A DNA stretch of 64,000 bases from Congregibacter litoralis KT71 (GCF_000153125.2 NZ_CM002299.1:1306324-1370323), one strand, 5' to 3'; positions 17,861-33,396 are shown, counted from the stretch's first letter. Translations and numbers: made by a program. The notes: generated from the sequence alone by a model not told the origin.

Positions 17861-18557
17861 TGGCGGCGTAACTCGCAGGCTTGAGAGATATAAAAACCGC
17901 TGTTGACCCGGGAGACGCGGCCGCGCTGCCAGGCGCTCAGGGCTTCCTGCGTCTGGATCATGCGATCAAGCTTTTTGGGGCTCACGGGCTGAATAGCCGG
18001 CGCGCGATCTCCCCGGGGGAACAGTTTTCCCGTGGCGTGCATGATCTCCAACAGTAGCGTGCTGGGCGCATGGGTAAACACCATGCTTTTGCTGACCCGC
18101 GGAGCAAGACTGTTGAGCACTTCAATGCCATCGGCGACGTCGTAATGAATCAGGGAGTCCATCGCCAGCACATGGTCAAACTCGCCTGTGGCCAGCGCCG
18201 CCATGTCGCCGACTTCAAAGTCGATATGACCCTTGCCGATGTCGGAAGGGAGGCGCTCCCGTGCGATCTCGATGAGCGTGGCGGATAAATCCACCGCTAA
18301 CACCTGGGCACCGCGGGTGGCCAGCTCCACAGCCACCGCACCCGTGCCGCACCCCGCATCCAGAACGCGACATCCCTCGAGGTTATCGGGTAACCAGGAG
18401 AGCAGGGTGTTGCGCATCTCGTCCCGGCCGGCCCGAACTGTTTGACGGATGCGGCTCACGGGGGCATTGGAGGTCAATTTGGTCCATGCATCGGACGCCG
18501 TTCGGTCGAAATAGGTTTCTATCTCGGAGCGACGCTGAACATAGCTGTTATCGCTCA

Positions 18558-18558
<1 letters not shown>
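17857..18558 (-). CDS. bchM: Magnesium-protoporphyrin IX O-methyltransferase BchM
   Basis: A 233-residue SAM-dependent methyltransferase that esterifies the ring-C propionate of Mg-protoporphyrin IX, the step before the AcsF cyclase. The SAM loop VLDAGCGTGAVAVELA lies near residue 65, followed by the acidic VLAVDLS. The N-terminal YFDRTASDAWTKLTS is typical. The ATG at 18558 overlaps the bchL stop (TGATG); a TTG one codon earlier is less likely. The 3' end overlaps lhaA by 4 bp. Confidence 0.93.
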
Positions 18559-23201
<4,643 letters not shown>

Positions 23202-23230
<29 letters not shown>

Positions 23231-24776
23231 AGAGCGTATCCACTTTGATCACGTTTACGCCGTTGTCTGCGGCAAATCTTTCGGTATTGCGTTTGGCTTT
23301 ACCCCGCACAAAAAACGGAATTTTGCGGAGTTCCCGCTCTGCGTTGAGATCCCAGGTCAGCTCAGCGCTGGCGCCTGTGTCGTCTTCGCCGTGGCTGGCA
23401 TCGTTTACCGCGGGCGCTTCACTGCGGGTGCTAACGCCCTCAGCAGCCAAATGGGACGGCTGGGCGCCGTCGTTAAATTCAAAGTCATCGCGGAACATCG
23501 CTAGGAGGTGTTCTTCAAGGCCCATCATCAGGGGATGCACCCAGCTATCGAAGATCACGTTGGCGCCTTCATAGCCCATTTGCGGGGAGTAGCGTGCGGG
23601 ATAGTCCTGAACATGCGCCGGTGTAGAAATCACCGCGCAGGGCACGCCCAGACGCTTGGCAATATGCCGCTCCATCTGTGTGCCGAGGACCAACTCCGGC
23701 TGCAGCTCGCTGATCACGCGTTCGACCTCGAGATAGTCGTCGCTGATTAATGCCTCAAGACCCAGTTCCTTGGCGGCTTCGCGCACGGATCGTGCCTGCT
23801 CGCGGGAGTAGGTACCCATGCCGACCACTTCAAATGCCAGCTCTTCGTGGGCAATGCGGGCGGCCGCCACCGTATGCGTGGCATCGCCAAAGACAAACAC
23901 TCGTTTGCCCGTAAGGTAGGTCGAGTCCACGGAGCGTGAGTACCAGGGCAGGCGTGACGCCTCGCTATCCGGCGTGTGGTCTATGCCCAGGGTCTTTGCC
24001 ACTTCCGCAACAAATTCCCGCGTGGCCCCGACACCAATAGGTACGGTTTTGATCGTGGGTTGCTTGAAATTGCGGTGGAGCCAGTCGCAGGCCGGTCCCG
24101 CGATCTCCGGGTAAAGGCAGACGTTGGCATCGGCCTCGGGAAGGCGCAGCAAGTCGTGCGGCGAGGCATTAAGGGGCGCACAGACGTTGACGCGAACGCC
24201 CATATCGTTGAGCAGCTGGGTGACTTCACGTACGTCGTCGCGACAGCGAAAGCCCAGAGAGCTCGGTCCCAGAAGATTGACGCTGGGTTGTTCGTTCGTG
24301 CGAGGCGGTGCTTCGCTACCTGGTGCGGGCACGCGATTTTGCAAAAGTCCCCTCACCAGGCTGTAAAAAGTCTCACCGGCACCCCAGTTTTCTTTGCGGG
24401 AATAGGCCAGCATCTCAACGGGAACTACCGGCACCGATAAGCCGCTGCTGCTCGCCAGGGACCCCGGTTGATCCTGAATCAGCTCGGCGGTACAGGAATC
24501 GCCCACAAGCAAAACCTGGGGTTTGTGTTTTTCCACCGCCGCATGAATGCTGCGCAGCACCAGTTCAGCGGTGTCGCTGCCAAGATCCCGTGCCTGAAAC
24601 GTTGTGTAGGTGACCGGGGGGCGGTGGTTATCCCGCTCGATCATGGTAAATAAAAGATCGGCGTAGCTATCCCCCTGGGGGGCGTGGAGGAGCAGGTGAA
24701 CGCCGCGCATGGAGTTTGCAATGCGGATGGCCCCGACGTGGGGTGGGCCTTCGTAGGTCCAGAGGGACAGTTCCAT
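23202..24776 (-). CDS. bchB: Light-independent protochlorophyllide reductase subunit B
   Basis: A 524-residue NifK-like subunit of DPOR, which reduces ring D of protochlorophyllide without light. The Asp that serves as the unusual fourth ligand of the NB 4Fe-4S cluster is present at residue 36 ([11 protein letters not shown]), and SCTAELIQD carries a cluster cysteine. The C-terminal [18 protein letters not shown] is the DPOR B-specific tail. It starts 3 bp after bchN with GGAGG overlapping the bchN stop region. Confidence 0.95.
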
Positions 24777-24779
24777 GCT

Positions 24780-26590
<1,811 letters not shown>

Positions 26591-26628
26591 TAAGCAGACC
26601 TCTGCCTTTGCTTGCCTATTCATGGATG

Positions 26629-26657
26629 AATGTAGTGCTGGCAGCCCTCTATGTCAA
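26629..26657 (-). promoter_or_regulatory. Predicted sigma-70 promoter of the bchF-puh operon
   Basis: On the minus strand TTGACA (26657-26652) is followed after exactly 17 bp by TACATT (26634-26629). The -35 lies inside the PpsR operator at 26652-26669, so repressor binding should exclude polymerase. Transcription would start near 26622 and give a leader of about 32 nt before bchF. Confidence 0.7.
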
Positions 26658-26669
26658 TTATAATTTACA
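26652..26669. promoter_or_regulatory. PpsR operator between bchF and ppsR
   Basis: TGTCAATTATAATTTACA is an exact TGT-N12-ACA match. A weaker companion, TGT-N10-ACA at 26680-26695 (arms TGTAAA and TTGACA), lies 10 bp further toward ppsR, and a palindrome TTTACAC-N8-GTGTAAA (26664-26685) joins the two. The site could control bchF and also autoregulate ppsR. The rest of the 257-bp gap is AT-rich, with no gene seen. Confidence 0.8.
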
Positions 26670-26847
26670 CATTGATGCGTGTAAAAGAATTGACACTTCC
26701 TGGTCGCTGGTCTTTACTGTAAATCTATGGGTCTTGGCAACGGTGTTAACCATGCTTTACGCGTGCCATAATTACGCCCGCCGCCTACCTTTTCTGGGTG
26801 TACGGCGTCTCTTGTCGTATTTTTGTCTACTTTTTGGATGAGCGTTT

Positions 26848-28236
26848 TTGCTAGCCAAGCAACCTAAGCCTGTGTTGGCCGGTCTCCTCTCGCGCGTCGC
26901 GGATCTTGCGCTCACGCTGGATAAGGGCGGCGTTATTCTGGGGGTCGAATCCTGGAGTGCCGAGCTGCCCGAAGATCTTGCGGATCTGTGGGTGGGTTCA
27001 TCGCTGTCCGACACGCTCCTTGATGGCAGTGAGGATCGCATCGATCGGGTAGACAACGCCCTGGTGCAGGCAATGCAGGGTCGCGATGGTCGTGTGGATC
27101 TTGTCCATCGTCTTGAGGGTGTGCCCGACGGCCTGCCTGTGCAGTATCAGGTTATGGCTGGCGAGGCGGAACAAATCTTTTTCGTGGGGCAGGACCTCCG
27201 CTCCGACGTCAGTCTGCGTCAGCAGTTGGTGAATGCCCAGCAGGCCCTGGAGCAGGATTATTGGCGTTTGCGTCAGGTGGAAACCCGTTACCGACGCCTG
27301 TTCGACATGGTGGGAGATGCGGTGCTTGTCCTCGACGCCCTGAGTTCTCGGGTGCTGGAAGCCAATCCCCGCGCGGTGGAGCTTCTCTCCGAGGGCGATA
27401 AGGGGCTGGTGGGTAAGGTGTTCCCTCGAGGTCTCGATGGAGATTCCGCTCGCGCGCTCCAGGACATGATGGCTGAAACACGCACCGTGGGTCGCTCTCA
27501 GCTGCATAATCTGTTGTTGGAGGATGGCGAGACCCGCGTTGATGTGTCTGCGAGCTTTTTGCGCCAGGCAGGGGAGGAGCGCTTCCTTCTCCGTCTGGGC
27601 ACCCGGGATGCCGCGGTGCATAGCCCCGGTGCGGTCAGCGGCGTCCACCTTCAGGAGATGGTGCGTAACGCGCCGGATGCGGTGGTGCTGACGGATACCG
27701 AGGGCCGGATCATGGCCGTCAACAATAGTTTTCTGGAGCTTGCGCAACTGGTGGCTGAGGAGCAGGCCATCGGCCATTCCGCCGACCGCTGGCTCGGACG
27801 CAGCGGTGTGGACCTCAGTGTGCTGCTGTCCAACCTGCGCGATAAGTCCGTCGTTAAGCTCTTCTCTTCTACGCTCATGCCCCAGGCCGGTAGCCCCGCC
27901 GAGGTGGAGATTTCTGCCTGTCGCCTGGATGAGCCCGATGGTGCGGACTATGCCCTCTTTATTCGCGATGTTGAGCGTCGTGTGGCGCGGGATCACCCCG
28001 TATCGGCGAAGTTGCCCGGCTCGATCGAGCAGGTGACCCAGCGGGTAGGGCGGGTTCCTCTCAAGGATCTTGTTCGTGAGTCCACTGATCTCATCGAAGC
28101 GCTTTGTATCGAGACGGCACTGGAGGTCACCCAGGATAATCGTGCGTCGGCCGCGGAGTTGCTGGGTCTCTCCCGTCAATCCCTGTACGCAAAGCTGCGT
28201 CGCTTCAATATCGGTGGCGATGACGATCCTCGGTGA
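26848..28236 (+). CDS. ppsR: PpsR/CrtJ transcriptional repressor of photosynthesis genes
   Basis: A 462-residue regulator with the PpsR layout: an N-terminal PAS-like domain (about 15-120), a glutamine-rich linker helix (QQLVNAQQALEQDYWRLRQ), PAS1 (about 148-250), PAS2 (about 268-375) and a C-terminal FIS-type helix-turn-helix (about 405-453). The redox cysteine in the HTH is conserved, here at residue 420; the only other Cys is at 358. The first possible codon is TTG at 26848, since an in-frame TGA lies just upstream; GGATGAG is the RBS candidate. It probably binds the TGT-N12-ACA sites listed in this window. Confidence 0.92.
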   Translation: MLAKQPKPVLAGLLSRVADLALTLDKGGVILGVESWSAELPEDLADLWVGSSLSDTLLDGSEDRIDRVDNALVQAMQGRDGRVDLVHRLEGVPDGLPVQYQVMAGEAEQIFFVGQDLRSDVSLRQQLVNAQQALEQDYWRLRQVETRYRRLFDMVGDAVLVLDALSSRVLEANPRAVELLSEGDKGLVGKVFPRGLDGDSARALQDMMAETRTVGRSQLHNLLLEDGETRVDVSASFLRQAGEERFLLRLGTRDAAVHSPGAVSGVHLQEMVRNAPDAVVLTDTEGRIMAVNNSFLELAQLVAEEQAIGHSADRWLGRSGVDLSVLLSNLRDKSVVKLFSSTLMPQAGSPAEVEISACRLDEPDGADYALFIRDVERRVARDHPVSAKLPGSIEQVTQRVGRVPLKDLVRESTDLIEALCIETALEVTQDNRASAAELLGLSRQSLYAKLRRFNIGGDDDPR

Positions 28237-28319
28237 GGAGTTTGGCGATCGGCGGCACTTATCATCTGATGACCTCGTAGGAGCCTTATTCAGGTGTACA
28301 GATTAAAGTAGTATAAAAG

Positions 28320-28337
28320 CGTCAATTAAAATTGACA
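28320..28337. promoter_or_regulatory. PpsR operator 1 of the bchG promoter, with -35
   Basis: CGTCAATTAAAATTGACA matches TGT-N12-ACA except at the first base and contains the palindrome GTCAAT-TAAA-ATTGAC. Its right end is TTGACA (28332-28337), a consensus -35. It is 8 bp from operator 2, the same arrangement as at bchC. Confidence 0.78.
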
Positions 28338-28345
28338 CTATAAAG

Positions 28346-28363
28346 TGTCGGTTCTATATTACA
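28346..28363. promoter_or_regulatory. PpsR operator 2 of the bchG promoter, with -10
   Basis: TGTCGGTTCTATATTACA is an exact TGT-N12-ACA match. It contains TATATT (28355-28360), exactly 17 bp from the TTGACA at 28332-28337. The site ends 4 bp before the bchG ATG, so the predicted transcription start falls at or next to the start codon. Confidence 0.82.
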
Positions 28364-28367
28364 CCTC

Positions 28368-29282
28368 ATGCAGCCTGCCGACCTTACGACGCCTCCCCGC
28401 GCTTTTCCCGAGCCCAAAGCGCTTATTGAACTGTTAAAGCCCATTACCTGGTTCCCACCCATGTGGGCGTTTGTGTGTGGTGCAGTTTCTTCAGGGCAGT
28501 CTCTTGGTGAGAATCCGGCGCTGGTCGTCGCGGGTGTGATCCTGGCGGGACCCCTGGTGTGCGGCGGCAGTCAAATCGTCAACGACTGGTTCGACCGTCA
28601 TGTCGATGCCATCAACGAGCCAAACCGCCCTATCCCCTCGGGCAGAGTGCCGGGGGAGTGGGGGCTTTACTACGCCATTGCCTGGTCGATACTGGCTCTG
28701 GGTTTCAGCGCCCTTCTGGGAACCTGGGTGTTTGGAGCGACCCTGGTGGGGCTTTTCCTGGCCTGGGCCTACAGTGCCCCACCCCTGCGACTCAAGCTGA
28801 ATGGCTGGTATGGCAATCTGGCGGTGGGCGTCAGCTACGAGGGGCTTGCCTGGATAACCGGCGCTGCGGTGATGCTCGGCGGTGTCATGCCGTCGCCCCA
28901 GATTCTCATGCTGGCGGGTCTCTATAGTCTGGGCGCCCACGGCATCATGACTCTTAACGACTTCAAATCCATCGAGGGGGATCGCCGTATCGGGATCAAG
29001 TCCCTTCCCGCAAGTCTCGGTGCAGACCGCGCTGCCCGCCTCGCCTGCGTGGTGATGGCCGTTCCGCAGGTGGTGGTTATCGCCTTGCTCTTTCAGTGGG
29101 GTCACGTGGTCGCCGCGGCGGGTATTGCCTGTTCCCTGGTTTCACAGGGTCTTGCGATGATCAAGATGCTTAAAGATCCCCTCGGTCTGGCCCCCTGGTA
29201 CAACGGTACGGGTGTGACGCTTTATGTTCTGGGCATGATGCTCAGCGCTTTCGCGCTCCGTGGCACGGTGTCCTGGCTATGA
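28368..29282 (+). CDS. bchG: Bacteriochlorophyll synthase BchG
   Basis: A 304-residue UbiA-family prenyltransferase that attaches the geranylgeranyl or phytyl tail to bacteriochlorophyllide a. The N-terminal PEPKALIELLKPITWFPPMW is typical, and the prenyl-diphosphate Mg-binding motif appears as NDWFDRHVDAINEPNRPIPS. About eight membrane segments are expected. The ATG at 28368 gives the normal N-terminus, but the operator and -10 leave no room for an RBS, so the mRNA may be leaderless. The stop overlaps the next gene by 4 bp. Confidence 0.93.
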   Translation: MQPADLTTPPRAFPEPKALIELLKPITWFPPMWAFVCGAVSSGQSLGENPALVVAGVILAGPLVCGGSQIVNDWFDRHVDAINEPNRPIPSGRVPGEWGLYYAIAWSILALGFSALLGTWVFGATLVGLFLAWAYSAPPLRLKLNGWYGNLAVGVSYEGLAWITGAAVMLGGVMPSPQILMLAGLYSLGAHGIMTLNDFKSIEGDRRIGIKSLPASLGADRAARLACVVMAVPQVVVIALLFQWGHVVAAAGIACSLVSQGLAMIKMLKDPLGLAPWYNGTGVTLYVLGMMLSAFALRGTVSWL

Positions 29283-30637
29283 CGACGTCGCTCGGGCTGA
29301 GCTGGGCGGGGATTGTTCGCCTGGGTCTGGTGCAAACCAGTCTGGGTGCCATTATTGTTTTAACAACGACGGTGATTAATCGTGTGATGGTCGTGGAGCT
29401 GGCGCTCCCTGCCATGCTCCCGGGCATTCTCGTAGGGATTCACCACGCGGTGCAGATGTCCCGCCCCCGCTTTGGTCACGGCTCGGATGTGGGTGGCCGA
29501 ACAACGGGATGGATTATCGGCGGCATGGCTGTGCTTGCTTTCGGAGGTGTTGCGGCTGCTGCGGGCACCGTGTTGATAGCCACGGACCTGTTCTGGGGGC
29601 TGGTGGTCTCAACGCTGGCCTTTGTTGCTATTGGTCTGGGAGCCAGCGCCGCAGGAACATCGACCCTCGTAACCCTGGCAAAGCATGTAGCACCCCATCG
29701 CAAAGCGGCCGCCGCGACCATTGTCTGGATCATGATGATTGCAGGCTTTGCTGTGACCGCCGGCGTGGCGGGGCAGTACCTTGATCCCTTTACACCTATG
29801 CGCTTACTCGCGGTTACGGCGACGGTATCAGCGATTGCTCTGTTGCTGACCCTTGTGTCGGTATTTCGACTGGAGCCGAAAACGGCCCTGAGTCATCAGG
29901 ATCGCGAGGCGCTCAGCGCGCGTCACGGCAGTTTCTCCAGGGCGCTCCGGGAGGTCTGGCAGGAGCCCGAAGCCCGGCGTTTCACGATTTTTGTGTTTGT
30001 CTCCATGCTCGCTTACAGCGCCCAGGACCTGATTCTTGAGCCCTTTGCGGGCACGGTTTTCTCTATGACGCCGGGAGAGTCCACATCCCTGTCGGGATTG
30101 CAGCACGGCGGGGTATTGCTGGGGATGATTCTCGTGGCGGCGGCAACGATGATCCGCAAGAACGCCGATACCGCGGTTTTGCGGCACTGGACTATCGGCG
30201 GTTGTCTCGCATCCGCTGTGTTTCTGGCGGCAATTGCCGTAGGCGGAGGCTTCCCCGGCACCTGGCCTCTCGGTGGAAATGTCTTTCTCTTAGGTGTCGC
30301 TAACGGTGCTTTCGCCGTTGCTGCCATCGCTTCCATGATGAGTCTCGCAAGTGCCGGAAAAGCCGGCGCCGAGGGTTTGCGCATGGGGCTCTGGGGGGCG
30401 TCGCAGGCGATTGCATTTGCCCTGGGTGGTTTTCTTGGAACGGTCGCCATTGATGTGAGTCGCATTTTTATTGGCGATCCTGTTATGGCCTATGGCCTGG
30501 TTTTCAGTCTCGAGGCGGTGATGTTCGTCGTCGCCGCGGGAATCGGTATGCGATTGCGACCGGCGGAGTCAGGCGCTCAGCGCCCGGTGCCGAGCTTTGG
30601 TGAGATCGCGATGGTGGAGGTGCTTGATGCACGATGA
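29279..30637 (+). CDS. PucC-family (BCD) transporter between bchG and bchP
   Basis: A 452-residue, roughly twelve-helix protein of the PucC/LhaA/Bch2 family. The same family features as LhaA are visible (TTVINRVMVVELALPA, MSRPRFGHGSDVGGR, YSAQDLILEPFAGTVFSM). Genes in this position between bchG and bchP are called bch2 or orf428 and probably help deliver pigment to antenna complexes; the exact role is unsettled. The ATG overlaps the bchG stop by 4 bp, and the 3' end overlaps bchP by 11 bp. Confidence 0.9.
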   Translation: MTTSLGLSWAGIVRLGLVQTSLGAIIVLTTTVINRVMVVELALPAMLPGILVGIHHAVQMSRPRFGHGSDVGGRTTGWIIGGMAVLAFGGVAAAAGTVLIATDLFWGLVVSTLAFVAIGLGASAAGTSTLVTLAKHVAPHRKAAAATIVWIMMIAGFAVTAGVAGQYLDPFTPMRLLAVTATVSAIALLLTLVSVFRLEPKTALSHQDREALSARHGSFSRALREVWQEPEARRFTIFVFVSMLAYSAQDLILEPFAGTVFSMTPGESTSLSGLQHGGVLLGMILVAAATMIRKNADTAVLRHWTIGGCLASAVFLAAIAVGGGFPGTWPLGGNVFLLGVANGAFAVAAIASMMSLASAGKAGAEGLRMGLWGASQAIAFALGGFLGTVAIDVSRIFIGDPVMAYGLVFSLEAVMFVVAAGIGMRLRPAESGAQRPVPSFGEIAMVEVLDAR

Positions 30638-31841
30638 GTCTTCGATGAATAGTTTGCCCGAATACGACGTGGTCGTTGTCGGCGGTGGCCCCGCGGGTGC
30701 GACCGCTGCCTATGACCTGAGTAAGTCGGGAAAGAAAGTCCTGCTTATCGAGCGTGGCTTTCGCATCAAGCCCTGCGGTGGCGCCATTCCCCCGCGCGCG
30801 GTGGAGCAATTCAATATTCCGGCGGAGCAGATTGTCGCCAGGATCCGCTCCGCGCGGATGATTTCGCCTGCGGATCAGCGGGTAGATATGCCCGTGGGCG
30901 ATACCTATGTGGCCATGGTGGATCGCGATAAGTTTGATCCCTTTCTTCGGGAGCGCGCCGTCGAGGCGGGGGCGACCCTGCAAATCGGTGCCTACAAATC
31001 GCTTTTCTATCAGGATGACGGGCGCGTGCGCCTGCGCTATCTCGATAAGTCCGGCAGTGGCGGAGAGCACGAGGTGATTGCACGGGCCGTTATCGGCGCC
31101 GACGGTGCCAAGTCCCGGGTGGGCGCTCAATGCATTCCCGGCGGCGACAAGCTCAAGTGTGTGTTCGCTTATCACGAGATCGTAGAGGCACCCACGCCGG
31201 AGCAGGGAGCGGACTATCAGGAAACCCGCTGTGACGTCTGGTACCAGGGGCGTTTGTCCCCGGATTTTTATGCCTGGGTGTTTCCCCACGGCAAGCATGC
31301 CAGCATTGGTACAGGCAGTGCCCAGAAGAATTATTCCGCCACGGCGGCGGTGGAGATGCTGCGTAAAGACGTGGGTCTCGACACGGCCAAAACCGTGCGC
31401 CGGGAGGGTGCGCCTATTCCCATGAAACCCCTGAAGCGCTGGGATGACGGCCGAGCCGTGCTTCTGGCGGGCGATTCCGCCGGCGTGGTGGCGCCGGCGT
31501 CGGGAGAGGGCATTTACTATGCGCTTCTGGGAGGGCGTCTCGCCGCTGACGCCGTAGAGGCCTTTCTTCTCAGTCACGATCCCGCCGCCCTGAAAACCGC
31601 GCGAAAGCGTTTTATGAAACTTCACGGGAAGGTGTTTTTTGTATTGGGGCTGCTCCAGCGCTTCTGGTATGGCAGCGACAAGCGCCGGGAGAAGTTCGTG
31701 AAAATGTGCCGCGACCCGGATATCCAATACCTCACCTGGCAGTCCTATACGCAAAAGGAACTCGTCCGAGAGCGCCCCACGGCCCATGTAAAAATCTTCT
31801 TCAAGGATCTTGCGGAGTTACTGGGGCTGGCGCGCGCCTGA
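30627..31841 (+). CDS. bchP: Geranylgeranyl reductase BchP
   Basis: A 404-residue flavoprotein that reduces the geranylgeranyl tail to phytyl using NADPH. The FAD-binding N-terminus is YDVVVVGGGPAGATAAYDLS, followed by the family motif KPCGGAIPPRA and the second FAD motif LLAGDSAGVVAPASGEG. The frame opens at 30597, but the ATG at 30627 has GGAGG 6 bases upstream and gives the usual length. It completes bchG-bch2-bchP, whose products act together on the pigment tail. Confidence 0.93.
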   Translation: MHDESSMNSLPEYDVVVVGGGPAGATAAYDLSKSGKKVLLIERGFRIKPCGGAIPPRAVEQFNIPAEQIVARIRSARMISPADQRVDMPVGDTYVAMVDRDKFDPFLRERAVEAGATLQIGAYKSLFYQDDGRVRLRYLDKSGSGGEHEVIARAVIGADGAKSRVGAQCIPGGDKLKCVFAYHEIVEAPTPEQGADYQETRCDVWYQGRLSPDFYAWVFPHGKHASIGTGSAQKNYSATAAVEMLRKDVGLDTAKTVRREGAPIPMKPLKRWDDGRAVLLAGDSAGVVAPASGEGIYYALLGGRLAADAVEAFLLSHDPAALKTARKRFMKLHGKVFFVLGLLQRFWYGSDKRREKFVKMCRDPDIQYLTWQSYTQKELVRERPTAHVKIFFKDLAELLGLARA

Positions 31842-31895
31842 CCCCCGGGCTGACGCAGCCTCCTTGCACCTGACGGCTCTAAGGATGGTCCGGGT

Positions 31896-32171
31896 ATGTT
31901 ACCTGTAATCAAGGACTTTCTAGCCAGCGGTCATGCCGCCGAATTGATTCTGGTACTGGTCTGCTGTGAATTTCTGTTCCTGAGTGTCCGTTATTGGCGC
32001 GGGGTGGGTTCGCCGCCGCGAGCCTGGTTGTCGCCGCTGATGGCGGGCGCCTTTCTTGTCATCGCCCTGCGACTGGCACAATCAGACGCGCCCGAGGAGT
32101 TTCTGGGCTTGGCCCTGGCGGCCGCGGGTATAGCTCATCTCATGGGATATGGCAGCCGCTGGCATGGCTGA
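31896..32171 (+). CDS. Small membrane protein downstream of bchP
   Basis: A 91-residue protein I do not recognise as a named family. Three hydrophobic stretches are visible: residues about 16-32 (AELILVLVCCEFLFLSV), about 46-60 (LMAGAFLVIALRLA) and about 68-82 (FLGLALAAAGIAHLMG), with basic residues between. It starts 54 bp after bchP on the same strand with GGATGGTCCGGGT upstream of the ATG, so it is probably the last gene of the bchG operon. A role in pigment or photocomplex assembly is inferred from position alone. Confidence 0.65.
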   Translation: MLPVIKDFLASGHAAELILVLVCCEFLFLSVRYWRGVGSPPRAWLSPLMAGAFLVIALRLAQSDAPEEFLGLALAAAGIAHLMGYGSRWHG

Positions 32172-32266
32172 GAGGCTACCCACGTTATTTCTGTGGGAAT
32201 CCTGTGGGAATGTGTGGAAATTCGGGCAGAGAAGCTCTGCCGCAAATGTTGTGCGCCGTCAGCCTG

Positions 32267-33331
32267 TTACCAGCTCGGTTCCATGCGGAAGTCTTCGGGC
32301 AGTTCGTGGTGCTTGGCAGGAAGGCAGTAGAGCCGCGCAAAGACCAGTCCCGCTGACAGAGACAGACCGGCAGCCTTGATGCGGCCCATTACCCCGCCGC
32401 GCTCTTTGGTAGCCGAAACTTTCGCACTGATATCCCGGAGTCGCTCCAGTCCCCGGCGGAAGCGTGGGTCGTCGGTATTCAGGGACAGGGGGAATACCTG
32501 CTGGGTGATGGCCGTAGTGATGTCAAAGACCCGAAAATCAAATTCCGTGGGATCCATGCCCAGGGCTTCGTAGAGCTTGGGTCGATTGTGATCCCTAACA
32601 TACATTGTGGAATAGACTGCCAGAATAAAGAAGCGAATCCACAGCTTGTTGTGGCCCCTAAGGAGCTCGGGCTGCGCGCGCATCATGAGGGCAAAGGATT
32701 CCCCGTGGCGGAATTCGTCGTTGCACCATTCCATGAACCAGTTAAAGATCGGATGAAAACGCTGCTCGGGATGCTTCTCAAGGTGGCGATAGATGGTGAT
32801 GTAACGCGCGTAGCCAATTTTTTCTGAAAGATAGGTGGCGTAGTAAATGAATTTGGGTCTGAAGTAGGTGTATTCCTTTTGTCGCTTCAGAAAGCCCAGA
32901 TCCACCGCAACGCCCAGTTGCTTCAGTGCCTTGTTAATGAAACCCGCGTGGCGGGACTCATCGCGCGCCATGTAGCCCATGAGGTCGGCGATCTCGGGGT
33001 TATCAATGTTCTTCTTGATTTCCTGGTAGAGCACGCAGCCCGAGTATTCGGCGGTAATGGAGCTGGTAAGAAAGTCGATGAACTCCTCGTGAAGTTCCGG
33101 ATCGCTGGTGAGGGTGGTGGCATCGTACTCGAACTCCTGGCGGAAATGGCCGCGGTTCCGGTCTTCCTTGTATTCCTCCATCATGGCGTCCCATTGCTGA
33201 CGCACGGGCTCCACATCGATCTTACCCACGGAGTTGTAGTCGGTGCGGTAAAATCGGGGAGCGAGCAACTCGCTGCGCACAGCCTGTTCGGTAGTGTCGT
33301 TGATCTTGGCGGTTTGCATCGGTGCGTTCAT
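32267..33331 (-). CDS. acsF: Aerobic Mg-protoporphyrin IX monomethyl ester cyclase
   Basis: A 354-residue diiron oxygenase that closes the isocyclic ring E using O2. Two ExxH pairs fit the ferritin-like diiron site: E125-H128 (DESRH) and E206-H209 (NDEFRH), with further family landmarks AEYSGCVLYQE and YFRPKFIYYATYLSEKIG. Its presence, and the absence of bchE from the window, support aerobic phototrophy. It is divergent from the BLUF gene with PpsR-like sites between. The 95 bp after its end hold no gene. Confidence 0.95.
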   Translation of the reverse strand: MNAPMQTAKINDTTEQAVRSELLAPRFYRTDYNSVGKIDVEPVRQQWDAMMEEYKEDRNRGHFRQEFEYDATTLTSDPELHEEFIDFLTSSITAEYSGCVLYQEIKKNIDNPEIADLMGYMARDESRHAGFINKALKQLGVAVDLGFLKRQKEYTYFRPKFIYYATYLSEKIGYARYITIYRHLEKHPEQRFHPIFNWFMEWCNDEFRHGESFALMMRAQPELLRGHNKLWIRFFILAVYSTMYVRDHNRPKLYEALGMDPTEFDFRVFDITTAITQQVFPLSLNTDDPRFRRGLERLRDISAKVSATKERGGVMGRIKAAGLSLSAGLVFARLYCLPAKHHELPEDFRMEPSW

Positions 33332-33396
33332 GGGCAGTTCTCTCAGCTTGGCTTAATTTGTACAGGCAGCCTGTCGCGGCGCCTTCGCTCAAAAAG

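Noticed and set aside
31994..32356. 120-codon plus-strand ORF overlapping the small membrane gene after bchP and the end of acsF
   Set aside because: It lacks hydrophobic or domain patterning, starts inside the 91-codon ORF and runs into the 3' end of acsF.
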